Shown here piece by piece: positions 1-12,682 of a stretch of DNA of 64,000 bases. The translations under genes were made by a program, and so were the position numbers. This DNA comes from Artemia franciscana. Its lineage: Eukaryota > Arthropoda > Branchiopoda > Anostraca > Artemiidae. Where the stretch lies: positions 5,211,647 to 5,275,646 of the forward strand of contig NC_088868.1 in NCBI RefSeq assembly GCF_032884065.1, in the 5' to 3' direction. The number at the start of each line of letters is the position of its first letter. Within the stretch, counting starts at the first letter, position 1. Under the pieces are notes generated by a model, which did no database searches, was not told where the DNA came from, and saw only the letters and a program-made list of their open reading frames with translations.

Positions 1-190
1 CTTTTTTGTGGTTGGTTGGGGGGGGGGAGTAATTCGGAAAAATTAGAAAAAGTGAGGTATTTGTAACTTACGAACGGGTGATCAGATCTTAATAAAATTT
101 AATATTTAGAAAGATCTTGTGCTTTAGAACTCTCATTTTAAATCCCGACCAGATCCGGTGACATTGAAGGGAGTTGACACTGATGGGAGT
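1..190 (-). repeat. Dispersed repeat C, partial copy
   Basis: The stretch with a G9 run followed by gaggtatttgtaacttacg and gtgatcagatcttaataaa matches, in reverse complement, the block near 40640-40760 (tttaagtatcaaaattcatt, aagttaaaaatacctc). It is therefore a dispersed repeat running off the left edge. No coding signal was seen. Family unknown. Confidence 0.6.
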
Positions 191-455
191 GATATTGTCT
201 GCTTCAGTTTCTAGCTGGATTTAATTGTCAGAGTCACTCCTCCTTTAGCAACTCTAATGCTTGTCTTGCTGCATCCAGAATTATCGTTTATCCATTTTCC
301 AATTATCCATTTTCGTTGCGGTTGAAATTCTCTCTGTGGTTTGAAATTAAGGAATGCTCTTATAAGCCATTTTTTTTTAGCTAAAACGACGTTTTTAGAA
401 CGGCAAAATAAAACGCAATATAAGAGTAAAACCAAGAATATCTTCATAGAAATAA

Positions 456-1067
456 GAAGCACTCCAGTTAAATGCACGCAGTCCTTCGCTCCCAGCTCTT
501 GTTCCAACGGAAAGCACCATCCAAAGCTATGATACTACTGTTGATGTGATACTGAAGGCTGATAAGGAAAAACAACTTAGAGAAGGAAAACGGACAAATG
601 TTGCGATCTTTGGTCTCCCGGAGTCAGGAGACACCTCTGACAAAGACTTGGTGATTAACCTAACTACAGAGAATGATTTGGGAGCTCACCTGCAGCACGA
701 CGACATTCGTGAGGTCGTACGCGTGGGAAGTCAAATAAATGGCAGTAAGCCACGCGTCTTAGTAGTCAAACTGAAGGACTCAATCGACACAATCAAGAAG
801 CGACAGAAGATTCTCAGCGCAGCCCCAAATCTAAGAAAATCGACCAACGAACTTGTAAAAAACCAGGTCTACATAAACCCTGATCGAACACCAATGCAAA
901 GGGCACAACTGGCACAACAGCGTCGAGCAAAGTCGAGCCAAGGTCAGCAAGCACAGCAACACTCTAATGTTACTGGAAGCACCAATTCCAGGTCCAAAGG
1001 GAACCAGAGAATGAGACAACAAGCGAGACCATCAAATGGTCCCAGCCAACGACAGCCCCAAAATTGA
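456..1067 (+). pseudogene. LINE ORF1 (nucleic-acid-binding protein), lacking a clear start
   Basis: The frame is open from 456, just after a stop at 453-455, to the stop at 1065-1067, but no ATG opens it. The block VAIFGLPES..., followed by a segment with VRVGSQINGSKPRVLVVKL and KKRQKILSAAPNLR, looks like the RRM-like/transposase-22 fold of LINE ORF1 proteins. The last 60 residues are rich in Q, R, S and N, as expected for an RNA-binding tail. In this family ORF1p coats element RNA and acts as a chaperone. The N-terminus, usually a coiled coil, is missing or out of frame. ORF2 follows within about 80 bp. Confidence 0.7.
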
Positions 1068-1096
1068 CGAGGAAAAGGCCCAAGCCATACAAATGA

Positions 1097-3975
1097 ATCC
1101 GAAAAAAAATAAAATGCCTCTATTTCAACGCTAACTCTCTCTTAAACAAAATGGAGGAAGCAAAGCAGGTTATCAAACTGGAAAATCCGGATATTGTGGC
1201 AATAGTAGAAGTTAAACCAAAAAACTACAGATACTTACCTACCGTCACAGAGCTCAGTATCGAAGATTATTATCTGTATGAACAAAATCTGGAAGAGAAT
1301 ACAGGTAGAGGGATAGTCTGCTATTGTCGAAAAGGCATCAACGTGCATCCAATATCGAGGTCAACCGACACGATTGAGCCCAAAGAAAGTCTGTGGATCT
1401 GCATTAAGTCTAAAACGACCAGCGACACTGTTCTTGGGATCTGTTATCGTAGCCCCAACAACACTAACACATCCGACGAAGCTCTGTTCTCGCAAATAGC
1501 AGCATTCGCTAAGAACACCAACCAAAAGCTTGCTATTATAGGAGATTTCAATCTCCCTAAGATAGACTGGAATAGGCGATACACCACGGAATCTACCGCA
1601 AGCTTGACGAGTAAATTCCTGGACGTTATTAACGAACACTTTCTAGAGCAGCTAATATCTGAGCCAACAAGGATGCGGGGATCTGACACACCAAGTATCC
1701 TCGATTTGTTACTGGTAAGCGATGGAAACCTGTTATCAGATATTAAGCAGTTGTCACCAACTGGTAAATCGGATCACTCGGTAATTGTGTTTAGCTTGGA
1801 AACGGAGGTTTTGAGGACACGTGTGGCACCGAAACGTAACTACTACAAGGGAGATTACGTTGCTATGAGAAGAGAGCTTTCGGATGTCAACTGGATTGAA
1901 GAATTCAGTGGGTTGGAGTCGTTAGACACCATTTACACAAGGTTCACTAAGATTGTAGCCTCAATGGAAGAACAATTTATTCCTATGCACAATAAATACA
2001 CCCGTGTTGCATTACCTAAAGCCAATATTGAACTGATTAAAGCAAAACAAAAAGCATGGAGAGACTACAAAAGTAATCGACAAAGTAACGACCGAGAGAA
2101 AACATTCAAGAGGCTCCGCAACAGGGTTCGAAAAGCAACAAGAAGAGAAGGAAAGCTTAGAGAACGTAAATTAGCTTTCTCCTTGAAAGAAAACCCAAAA
2201 AGTTTCTGGAAATACGTAAACAGCAAAAGGAAAAACAAAGGTGGAGTCTCATCTGTTTACGATCCCGTGAAACAAAAGCTGGTACACGACCCCACGGACA
2301 AGGCAAATACTTTCAACAGCCAGTTCTCTTCTGTTTTTACTCAGGAACCTGAGAACGAAGACCACTTTAGCCCCAAGGAACCAATTCAGGGTATAAGCGA
2401 ATTGATAAGACCGATAGAGATCAAACATAGCGATGTTCTAAAAAAACTCAGAGAACTTAACCCAAGCAAGTCCATAGGCCCAGACAATCTACATCCAAAA
2501 CTGCTCAAAGAACTTGCAACGGTAATGACAGAGCCACTAGTCTACATTTACAGAAAGTCTCTTGAACTCGGTGAGCTTCCCGCTATTTGGAAAAAAGCTA
2601 TTGTCGTCCCAATATACAAAGGTGGGAAACGAGAAGACCCATCAAACTACAGACCGATAAGCCTCACTTGTATTACGTGTAAAGTACTTGAGTCTCTCAT
2701 TGCAGACCACACCCTAGAACACTTAAAACGAGAAAAAATACTTACCGAAAAGCAGTTTGGTTTTCTTAAGGAACGATCTGCAGAGATCCAACTGCTTTGT
2801 GCCACAGATGATTGGAAGAAAAACATCGACAAGGGGTTCCAGATTGATCTCATATACTTGGATCTCAAGAAAGCCTTTGACAAAGTTCCCCATAAGCGTC
2901 TCGTCAAGAAGCTCAGGAAATACGGTCTCTCCTCATCCGGGTCCTCATTCAGTCTTCTTCAATGAATTACGGACTTCTTAACTGGCAGAAAGCAAGTTGC
3001 GTGCGTAGAAGGTTGTCTCAGTAATACCGAAGAAGATGTTCTTAGCAGAGTACCCCAGGGGTCAATTCTCGGCCCCCTTCTGTTTAATCTCTACATCAAT
3101 GACCTAGTTGAGGGCATCAAATCTGACATCCTTCTCTACGCGGACGACACAAAGCTCTATCGCGTCATCTCGTCATGTGAAGACATTCACCACCTGCAGG
3201 CGGATCTCCAACGAATCGATGACTGGATGAAGAAGTGGATCATGGAAATCAATACCCAGAAAAGTCATATATCCTCACTCTGGGTCCACAAAACTTTTCG
3301 TCCTCATACTTTCTTGGTTCCGCTACACTCACTCTTAGTAGAGAAGAAAGAGACCTAGGCATCTTAGTGGATTCTGAACTGAACTTCAGTAGCCACTATG
3401 AAGCTGTCGTCAAGAAGGCTTCCAAAGTTGCTGGTATGATCAGAAGAAACTTCTCGTGCGAAGACGACAAAATGCTTGCTACGTTCTATAAGTCCCTTGT
3501 CCGCCCGATTCTTGAGTATGGACATTGTTCTACAAGACCATACTACAACAAGGACATAGATGCTCTCGAAAATGTTCGGAGGAGGATAACTAAATTCTCT
3601 CCCAGGTTACGTTTCCTTCCCTACGAAGAGCGGCTTAGAAAGCTTGAAATCCCAACCCTCGCCTATAGATTCCATCGTGGTGACCTTATTGAAATGTACA
3701 AGCTCTGCAATGGAGCCTACGATAACGTACCAGCCCAGAGAATCGTGCAGTTCAATAAAAATCATCTCCGAGGACATCAGTACAAAGTGAGTATGGAACG
3801 TTTTTACAAGGACATGGGCCGATGGACTTTCGGCAACCGAGTTGTTCAGCATTGGAACAACTTACCAGAAAGAGTAATCTGCTCCACAAACCTACGGACA
3901 TTCAAGAAGGCAGTTGATGAATATTATTCAAGTGACATTTTCTCCTTATGCAAATTTAGAAGAAATGCAAATTAA
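1097..3975 (+). pseudogene. LINE ORF2 (APE endonuclease + reverse transcriptase), one stop and one frameshift
   Basis: The product would nick the target and copy element RNA. Endonuclease signs are VAIVEVK (catalytic E), IGDFNLPKIDW and SDHSVIVF. RT signs are the NYRPISLT block, LDLKKAFDKVPH (motif A), VPQGSILGPLLF (motif B) and LLYADDTKLY (YADD, motif C); a thumb and C-terminal region run to 3975. The frame opens before the first ATG at 1151, because family-like residues (CLYFNANSLLNK) precede it. Two lesions are visible: a TGA at 2963-2965 where relatives have tryptophan, after which the same frame resumes, and a net -1 shift near 3258-3270 after the YADD motif. Apart from these the protein is well kept, so inactivation is probably recent. 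Confidence 0.9.
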
Positions 3976-4055
3976 GATTTTTGTTTTGTAAAGGCTTAAC
4001 GGCCTGCCATCAAATTTGCGAATATATATATATTTATTTATTTAAGAACGACAAA

Positions 4056-7000
4056 CGGCGAAAACGAACGCAGCTATTGAGTGAGCTATTTGTTTTTCCT
4101 AATAGTAGATATTGGTTAGTGGCTTGATTTTGAAATCAGGATTTTTAGCTTTCCAATTTTTGATTCTGCTAATTTTCATGCTATCTGTCTGTTATTTTTT
4201 ATGGTTCTCTGGGTTTTTGCTTTAAGATATTTTAATTCTTCCAATTTTGGCTTTTATTTGATTTTTTTTGCTTTCTACATTGTCTGTTTTTATTAGGTTT
4301 GTCTCGTTCTTATTTTTGTTCGTAACATGCTTTAGGGTTGTTTTCTATGGTGTTTTATCAATCATCATAATCAAAGCAATTTCCAAATTTAATTTTATTT
4401 ATCAGCTAATTCGCAACCATCTGTGGCATTAATTTGGGATTATTTTTAGGAGGTGGAGCGGGACTGATTTACAATCTTATGTATGATTTACAACTGATTT
4501 ATTATACAATCAAAATATTTTTACTGATTTACAACTGATTTATTATACAATCAAAATATTTTTTTTACTATGAATTTCTTTGCAATTATAAGCAGCATTG
4601 ATTAAGGCGAAAATGCTCTTTTTACGGGAAAAAATCTCGAAATCCGATCAGCCGTAATAATAATAATAATAATAGAAAAAAAATGACATCAGCTGCTTCG
4701 CAAACACCCGTGGTATTAATTATTACTTGGTAAGGGGGTAAAATATTGATTTTACATCACTGTAATCCCAGGAAAAAAACTTAATCTTAACTATCAGCTA
4801 ATATTAAGCTTCTTTTAGAGGGAAGGGGTGTTGATTTTAGTTCCCATTCACCTTTTATCCCAACAATTTCCTTTCAAAAATACTTACTTTTCACCATCAA
4901 CTAATTCGCAATCATCAGTGGCGTTGATTTTAGGTTTATTTTTCCCAGATTTTCTTGTAAATAGAGGAAAAGCCCGAGCAACGGCACAGGCAGAGGCAAG
5001 AACATCGTCTGACCGGCAAATAATCTGCAAATATATTAATAATAATTAACACTAATATTGAACGCAATATATCAATATTATTCAACGCAAAATATTATCA
5101 AAATATATCATTAATATTTAACGTAAAAATTTAATACTAAAATTAAGACAGGTAACTAAGTCCAAATAAATTTGTTAATTTTAAACAATTTGCTTTGATT
5201 TAATTACGTAATGTGATTAATTAATAAATTAATTTTTTAATTACGTTTATCTTTTGTGTCCATGTTCATGTTTAACAAAAGATTTTTGAGAAATTTTTTT
5301 AGCTGTATAAAAAAAAAAAAAAAAATGACAGAAACATTGACCGAAATTAGTAATAATTTCATATAATTAATTAAAATTGTAAATGGAACTGAAGCACCTA
5401 TAAAAGAGGATTCAATGATTTTATTTAAATTAGTCTTACAGATAAAGTAGCTTTAAATCGGATATTTAACGGAGTTTTAGTTTTTTCAACAATTTAGCCA
5501 GTTTTCAATAATTCCAAAGTGAACACATAACTCAATACATTTTTTTACATTTTTCCAAATATAATTCGCTTCAGAGACAAATATTTTTTGACCCCTAGAT
5601 TTTTCTGCCACCCTCATTCGCATTCCGTTCTTTTTTTTTACTATTTTCTAAATTATGCTTGTCAATTTGATCAATTATTCTTAGGTGGTTTACCCAATTA
5701 ACAACAAAAACCAAAGCTTTCCTATGAAAGTAAAGAGTAAAGTTGAAACTCAAAACGAACAAAAAATATTTATCTCCAGCCGGTTCAGTATATGTCCGCA
5801 AAATTGGCATAAAAATCTGATTGCTGCAAAGATTTTTCTACGAACATGGAACTTTCCCCTATTTCACGAAAAAGGAAACACCTGTTGAAGATAAAAAGGC
5901 AACTTGTTTTCATCACTGCACAAAAGAAGGTAAAAAAGAATTTGCAAAGTAACTCAAGTAACTTCTCAAGTAACTTGCCCAAAAAAAAGCTTCAGTAGCA
6001 TAAATATCTTTTTTAGATAAGATATCTTTATGTGATATCTCTAGGTAATTTATATACTAAATAGACAGTGTTGCGGTATTAACACTAGAATGTTCGAAAT
6101 AAAACCCTAAAAAATGGAGATACTGGGAGACACCCGAACTAGAGATTTAGGTATTTGTAATTGCTTCTGTCTGGCAAGACTCGTCCACATGCTTTTTTTT
6201 AGACTCGTTATCCTCAAGTCACTGGCTTTTTTGTGTGTTTTATGTAAATCTATTTTCAAATTTTATCAGTATATCCACACAGTACAATAATATAACAACC
6301 AAATTTCTTATATTTTTCGTTTTTTAAATAATTTAGTAATTTTTCAATAATTTCAAAGTGAACACAACTCGTTGAATTTTTACGCTTTTTCCAAATATAA
6401 TAGTCGCTTCAGGGCAAATACCTTTTGACTCCGTAAAGGTAACTTGTCTTCGTCACCGCACAAAAAAAGTAAAAAAACAAAAATTGCAAAGGAAACAGGT
6501 TTTTTCTATAAATTTAACAAGTAAATAATTTGTATTAAATACTTTGTTTTATTTATTTATTTATTTTTATGTTCTTACAGCTAATACTGTGCTACCTATA
6601 GTAGTAGCTTGTCTTTGCTGCTATGCTCCATGTTCGTAACATGTACCCCCGAAAAACTAGTCAATCTACAACAAATGTATTTGGATCGTAAAGAAAAGGT
6701 TTAGAAAAAAATCGGAAAAAACTCATACTGGTATCAGAGAAGACCAGTCATCAATCGATGCAATTGTCTGTCTCCTCGTCACCATGAAGTAAAGTAAATG
6801 TAATGCTTTTATCCACGTTTATGACTTTATGAAAGTCAAATGGGCAGATGATAATATGCGCCAAACTAGGTTCATTAGCCAAATTAGCCACAAATTTACT
6901 AGTCAATTAGCCAAATTAGGTTTCCATCAAGTCTACCAATTCCCCATTAAGTATCCTACGAATTGATCTTTCGTTGTTCAAACTGACCCAATAGCTTATT

Positions 7001-7558
7001 CAAAACCAGTCTCCAAGGGTTAGCCACAGGGACAGTCCTCAGTTACCAACATTTCCCCTGTTCCTAAGCACCGCCTACTATTTGAGTGGGGGGGGGGACG
7101 GGGACTTCTTATCAGCCCCCTTTTGCTCCCAATCCTATATTTTGAAAAATATTTTTGGAGGGAATTTTCTTTACAGAGTGCCTTTTGAAGGTATTTTTAT
7201 TGAAAAAAAAAAAAAAAAAAAAAACAATAAACATGCCCCTCTCCACTAGATATGAAAAAATATTGTACCTGGCTTTAATTGTCACCACTGCAGAGAAATA
7301 GAGAAATTAATGGTAACTGAGTATGGTTCCCCGTGGCAGAACCCATGGAGACTGGTTTTCTTATGAAGATTTTCTAGGTCCTAGTGCTTTTCTCTTCTAT
7401 TGCTCCTACATACCCCTCTGTTCTTCTCTGAACCCGTGATTGGAGCTAAATATAAATAGCATAGCCCTAGACTATTTATGTTTAGCTCCAATCCCGGAAG
7501 CACTCACTTCGAATATGTTAAATAAATCCTTGTGTTGAATTAAAAAAAAATGAATGAA
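4056..7558. other. AT-rich non-coding stretch with weak repeats
   Basis: No supportable gene was seen. Contents include a two-copy ~44 bp direct repeat at about 4475-4562 (unit beginning ctgatttacaactgatttat), poly(A) runs at 5309 and 7204, and a diverged dispersed pair listed separately. Short open frames here are AT-rich and have no recognisable domain. Confidence 0.6.
5490..6520 (+). repeat. Diverged direct repeat pair (about 5490-5975 and 6315-6520)
   Basis: Both copies share, in order, an aatttag...tttcaataatt block, aaagtgaacaca, ttttccaaatataat, cgcttcag and a block ending in cactgcacaaaa or caccgcacaaaa followed by an aattgcaaag stretch. The first copy carries about 250 bp more in the middle. 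The repeat contains a distant echo of the repeat A phrase around 'ctgttcgttttaag' on the minus strand. Family unknown. Confidence 0.5.
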
Positions 7559-7638
7559 CTTAATATTCATCAAATCTTACATGAAATTTTTGAATAAGTT
7601 TCAAAATCACGTACGACAGATGGCATACACCTAGCTTT

Positions 7639-8122
7639 GCACAAGTGTAGAATCCATAGCGTGAAGCAGCATACATTGCTGCTTCACGCAGATATACTGC
7701 GTGAAGCAGCATATATTGACGAGAGCAGTAAAGAAAAGAGCAGTTTAAAGTAAAGATCAACTAATACTTTGGAAAGAGACATTATTAGGTCCTAGGTACT
7801 AGTATCTAGGTATTAGAGACACATTTGGTACTAGGGAAAAATGTATTTTTTGCAGATACACAGGAGGTCCAGAAATATGCAAAGACTTGCCCATCAATGG
7901 AGGGGACTTCCAGAGACAACTTCCCTCTTCCATTAGGACTTTTACATTACAAACAAGTGGGCTGAATATTAACTAAAAAAGCAGCATTTTGCTTTTGTAA
8001 TAGTTTATTCTGCGCTTTGATGAAAGAAAGACCCCAAAATTCCATATTTGTCCCTTTAAAATGTTTAATCAAAGTTACACAAGTGTAGAATCCATGGCGT
8101 GAAGCAGCATATATTGACGGGA
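7639..8122 (+). repeat. Short duplicated motif with 12-bp-stem hairpin
   Basis: The phrase acaagtgtagaatccat followed by gcgtgaagcagcatatattg occurs at about 7641-7720 and again at 8079-8118. At 7659-7689 it forms a perfect hairpin: stem GCGTGAAGCAGC, loop ATACATT, stem GCTGCTTCACGC. No gene is nearby. It could be the remnant of a small foldback element. Confidence 0.55.
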
Positions 8123-8621
8123 GCATGTCCCGCGTGTTGGAACAAGTGGCACTTTGAGATGTACACCAGGTGGCAGAGAGGGAACGATCACTCGACTAAT
8201 TCTTTGGCAGTAATTATACTTATTGGCGCGTTTCAACATTTCGTTTTATGTTTAAAATACATTTTCAAGGAATTTTATTTCATTTAAGCCTTATATTTCT
8301 CAGCTCGACAATGCTGTCGGGCTTGCATGACCGGTTTCAATTGAAAATTCATCAGCTAATTTTCGAGTAAATTACACAGGATAAATATTTTTCTTATCAA
8401 TCGACTAAGTTAAAATTATTTGTTACTAAGCAAAGGAACAGCCAGACTAGTCTCAAATGCAAGTTTCAGAAATAAGCTAAACATTTCATTAATTTTCTCA
8501 GGATAGATCTTTCTTTAAAATCTTTGGCACCCTTGTCAATATAGGCCTACTATACTGGTACATAAAGTCTGTATGCAAGCGCGCATGCAAGATGATTGTT
8601 CGGATTGTGGGCTATTTTTTC

Positions 8622-8755
8622 AGGGGGGGGGGTATTTTTTACAAAAAAACTTAAAAACCGCATCAAAATTAGTTTGAATGCATTTTCGTAACGTTTTTAC
8701 GAGTCGGACAAAAATTTCAGGAGAAGTTTAAACCCAAATACCCCCCTCCCCCTGA
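8622..8755. repeat. Inverted-repeat element with G-run/C-run ends
   Basis: The segment starts with a run of ten G flanked by cag and tattttt, and ends with aaatacccccctccccctg, so the ends are inverted copies around ~95 bp of unique sequence. Several other elements in the window have the same homopolymer-ended style (26691-26763, 56795-57060). Probably a small non-autonomous DNA element; no target duplication was confirmed. Confidence 0.4.
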
Positions 8756-11700
8756 ATATGGACTTGTCTGTAAGGGTAAACTGGTTCCTGATTGGTGAAA
8801 CAGCTGACCGATCATGGACCATTTTACATTGCAGTTTTAATACTTTAAGGTCGGTTAGGTGGGAACGTCATATTAGTTTGCAAAAGGTCAATGAGATTGT
8901 TAACTTGTTTCCGATTAGTGGATCATTTTTAGCTGAACAGCTCTAAACCATTTTTATTCCTATGTTAAAGTAGTATATGTTATAGAACGACAAGAAGAAA
9001 CTGTAATTATAAACCTGGTTTCACGTTGGCTAAGAATGCCTTTTGGAATGGTTATTACAAGATCATCGAGAACGTAAATTTGCTTCTGATTAGTGAATTA
9101 TTTTTTGATGATCAATCGTAGAAAATTTTACATTCTTACAGTATAATGGTTTACGCTTATTCGTATAAGGTTAAAAAAAATTTGTCTTACTTTAGATCGT
9201 GGGATTAGCTTTTGCTCACCAATAACAGAACGTTTTGTATTCTTAAGTTAAGTGGTTTGGGTTACAGAATGGGAGAGTGAAATCACTATCGCAGGGCAGT
9301 GCACAATGATCACAGGCAGTGCAGTAGCGCTGTCAAAGTAAAGAGTAAAGTGGCCTCCATGCACTTTTGTCATTTTTATTTTTTTCCAGCCACATCGTAC
9401 GGAAGTATGGTCATAAGAGATTAGATCACAGTTGATTGGAAATTGGAAGTTCCAGTCTCCTATTCAAGAGTTTTATTTAAAAAATTTGAAAGGTTCAATA
9501 AATATGCCTCCAGGGTACCCCCCAGCCCCTGGGGCAAGGACCGTCCCCATTTATCCCTGATAGAATTCAAGTCAGTCGCACCATAAAAAGCCACAACTGT
9601 AAGTCTACATTTCACTCTCTACCAAGCTTGATTGGAACCTGAGTGTTCTCCTTCTGGTAGATTTTCTTATAAGAAAAGCAAGGAGTTTATGGCCCCACCA
9701 GCTTATCTTGGGGGCCAGCCCCCCTCCCAATATTTTTCTGGTGCCCTCTTTCCCTGTTTTTTTTCGTTTTGTCGATTTGGTCGATTGTTGGCACCTTTGT
9801 CACATTCCCCTCAAGATTCTGCTCATTTGTCCGATTTGTCCGACTGGAGATCCGACAAACTCTTCTGGTTATGGTTCTGATCACATGCATTTAGGGAAAT
9901 TCCCCCTGCATAGCTTGGGTCAGATGCTGATCTCTCTAAAAAAAAATAACAAAAACATTATCTCGTACTTCCCATTAAGTTTCGTTGAGATCCAGCAACC
10001 CCATCTGGTGAACCTCGTAATGACAAAAATCTAGGAGCCATACCCACTATAGCCAATAGTTTGGACCAGGTTGGAATTGAAAACACCTCTTATGGGTATT
10101 CCACAACCTGTTCTGGTAGATGTCATGATAGCAAACGTTTAGAAGCCTTACCCAACGAAGTTCAAAATAGGTACGGAATACAAAACTAGGACAGTTACCA
10201 TTGTTCCTAGTCAGGTTTGGCTTAGATCTGACACCTCTTCCGCTAGTTGCCATTAAGAAAAGAATCTAGTTGCCTGTCGTTCAAAACAAAAGCCAGATCA
10301 GACAGATCTGGCGCTGTTTATTTTGTTCTTGGCGCTGGTTATTTTGTCAGTGATGCTCGTGGTAAGTTAAACTCTTATTACAGAAATATTTCTTCTTCAA
10401 TTAAACAAGCTGAACCAATAGCTGTTCTGTTGACTAGCGTGCGACTTAACACCCGTAAGACCTTTTGGAAGTGTCAGATCAGTGCCACAAAAGCCAGATC
10501 AGGTTCCGATCGATACAAATAGGACATTGGCATAACTAATACGTTGGTAAGTGTCCTGGTTGTACTTCCTGGGAGTATATATTTGATCAAACCAGCGAAG
10601 AGGGCGAAGAACTGGAGTAACTACATTCTTATCATAGGAACATACACCACAAGGGGTTCTTATATGTTAGTAAAACCATGTGTAAAGCCAGAGAAAGTAT
10701 TCTAGTTGGGCCTTTCGGGTTGTCCGAAAGCGACAAAATTGAACGTCTTGATTGACAAAAATAGGTCGTTGGCACAACTAGGTCCTTGGTAAGTGTCCTA
10801 GCTGTACTTCCTGGGAGTCTATATTTAATCCAACCACTGTAAAGGAAGAAAAATGGGAGTACTTACATTCATATCACTAAAACATACACCACAAGAGGCT
10901 GCTACATGTCAACAAAACAATGTGCAAAATAATAGCAAATATCCTAGTAGGGCCTTTTAGGTTTTTGGATGCAACTCATTTCTGTCACCTGGTATCAAAA
11001 ATTATGTATGACTTCTAGTCTTGGGATGGCCAATTTAGAAATTATAAATTTAAAATTTGTTTATTCATGTAAAATTTTACTCTGAACAAACAATCAAAAA
11101 TTTCGAAACTGTATAAAGCTTAAGCCAAAAGCAAGACGACTAGTCCCCCTGCGATCTAACTCATAGGTGGGAGAGGAGTGTCAGAAATTTTGTTATTTGT
11201 ACATATACCAGAAACAGTTACCAGATCTCAATTAGATTTTATAGGAACGCATCTTGTATCCATCTGATGACTTTTGAAAGTCCGGAGGCAATCAAACTTT
11301 TGAAGTAGATGGGGTAGAAGGGTCCTTAAATTATTGTCACCCAAACTCTACCAAAAGAAGGTTGTCAGATCGGGACCAAACTTGGTGGAACGAAGAAGTA
11401 GTGTCCTAACTTTGCTTTCAAGCGAGCATTACCTGATGATCATATCAGAAGTGATCATCCATCCAACCATCCTACCTAATGTGACCTATGTAAGAAAGAG
11501 GATTTTCTCCTTGGACTGTCTCATTTTTGTGGGTGGTCTCACTAAACTGAGACATCCCACAAAGGCCCATTGCCCCATACAAAAAAAAACAATAGCCATT
11601 GGGCTATTGGGCCCCCACAGGCGTAGTATTCTGAAATAGGGCTTGTCTGTTTCCTTCTCTTCCCCTTTGCAGAGGAACCTTCCCTGTTAGGGTAAATGTT

Positions 11701-12499
11701 TTCCACATTATTTTCCCCCTTTTCGAGAACCCCGGCTTTGGGAGGCAACACTCGTTCCCAAAAAGAGAAGGGAGAACCACCCACTATTTGTCAGCCATCA
11801 GCGACAAGTGACACTTGATCCTCAAGTGCTATCAAGGGAGTGCGATCGCCAGTGCTATCAAGGGAGTGTCTTTCTCCCACTTCATATCGCTCCTAAGCGA
11901 AACTTCACTCCAAAACCTGCTTCATGGTCAGAGACTGGGCGGGACAGAAAGTGGCTGGGCGGTGACTGTAATTAGCAATATTTGGTTCCCACTTTTTCCA
12001 ACTACTCTCAGTGGCACTAAATAGAGATTTTCATCACTACCCTCTATCGGGCCTGAATAAAATTGTGTGGAATCGAGAACAAGTATTCCACATATGTCCG
12101 TTGGTGACCAAAAACCTGATACATGAATTATGAAATATCTTTTCATTAGCCTAATTACTAGACAGGATAGCGAAATCTTTTCAACAAAACCTAAACAAGA
12201 GCTATATTTAGGGTGTTGGCTGTCCGTTCACAGTACCATAAAACCCACGGGTGTTATTTTTAATCCATTTCAGAATTAGTTGTTATATATCTTTAAGCCA
12301 AGGATTCTCACAGGGGAGGACAAGAAGTCTTCAGTCCATCCCATGTTTCATAGACTCAACCACCTACCCTCCCCCATACAAAAAACTACTGAGGATGTTC
12401 TGGCTCTCAGCAATTCAGATGAGAATTAATTTTGGCAATAAACTTTATATTTTTAAAAGGGATAAATGTTTCTTCTTATTGTTAAACCAAAAAACTCAC
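8756..12499. other. Non-coding, possibly within or beyond the NPEPL1 gene
   Basis: I searched the minus strand here for later NPEPL1 exons, including the metal-binding core of M17 peptidases, and recognised none. The only clear structure is a diverged tandem duplication of ~245 bp at about 10510-10965 (shared phrases: ggtaagtgtcct, cttcctgggagt, acatacaccacaag). The rest has no feature I can name. Confidence 0.5.
10510..10965 (+). repeat. Two-copy tandem duplication, ~245 bp unit
   Basis: The copies begin near 10510 and 10755. Each holds an ataggnc.ttggca block, ttggtaagtgtcct, tgtacttcctgggagt, ttacattc and acatacaccacaag, then ends in a block with gggcctttt or gggccttt. Identity by eye is roughly 75-80 percent. 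No coding sense was recognised. Confidence 0.6.
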
Positions 12500-12682
12500 A
12501 ACAATGGTCTCCTCTACTCCAACAGAGCAGGCCTTGACAATACGAGTAAGGGCGTGAGGTCGAGCAGGAGCATTATGCCTCGACACCTTCTCAGGAAGAA
12601 CAGCAACTGTTGCAAGATTTAAGTAAAGTGAATGAGGTCCACTTCCTGTAACTTGTAGTGCAGCAAGCACAGCTTCAAATAC
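12500..12682 (-). CDS. NPEPL1: NPEPL1-type aminopeptidase, exon 2 (residues 51-111)
   Basis: Exon 2 of 61 codons, phase 0 at both ends, continues directly from exon 1. The minus-strand acceptor is tatttcag before GTATTTGAAG, and the donor is GTGAGT immediately after ...GAGACCATTGTT. The translation holds SLYLNLATVAVLPEKVSRHN and RPHALTRIVKACSVG. This matches the 'LYLNYATVAALP..VSRHNSPS' region I know from vertebrate NPEPL1, a probable leucyl-type metallo-aminopeptidase of family M17 that removes N-terminal residues in the cytosol. This is the non-catalytic N-terminal domain; the two-metal catalytic domain lies in later exons that I did not find. The first 66 bases of the exon and its acceptor are amplified upstream at a 171 bp period, which is highly unusual. 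Confidence 0.87.

Larger units (their letters stand above)
456..4055 (+). mobile_element. CR1/jockey-type LINE retrotransposon, nearly full length, inactive
   Basis: The element has the two-ORF layout of a non-LTR retrotransposon: a basic ORF1 protein, then an ORF2 with endonuclease followed by reverse transcriptase. After the ORF2 stop there is a short 3' UTR ending in an (AT)n and ATTTATTTATTT tail near 4020-4045, not a long poly(A). I placed the left edge at the start of the open ORF1 frame; the true 5' end may lie further left and looks degraded. No target-site duplication was found by eye. It lies downstream of NPEPL1 exon 2 in that gene's direction, so it is either in a further intron or intergenic. 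The CR1 versus jockey assignment rests on motif style only. Confidence 0.85.
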
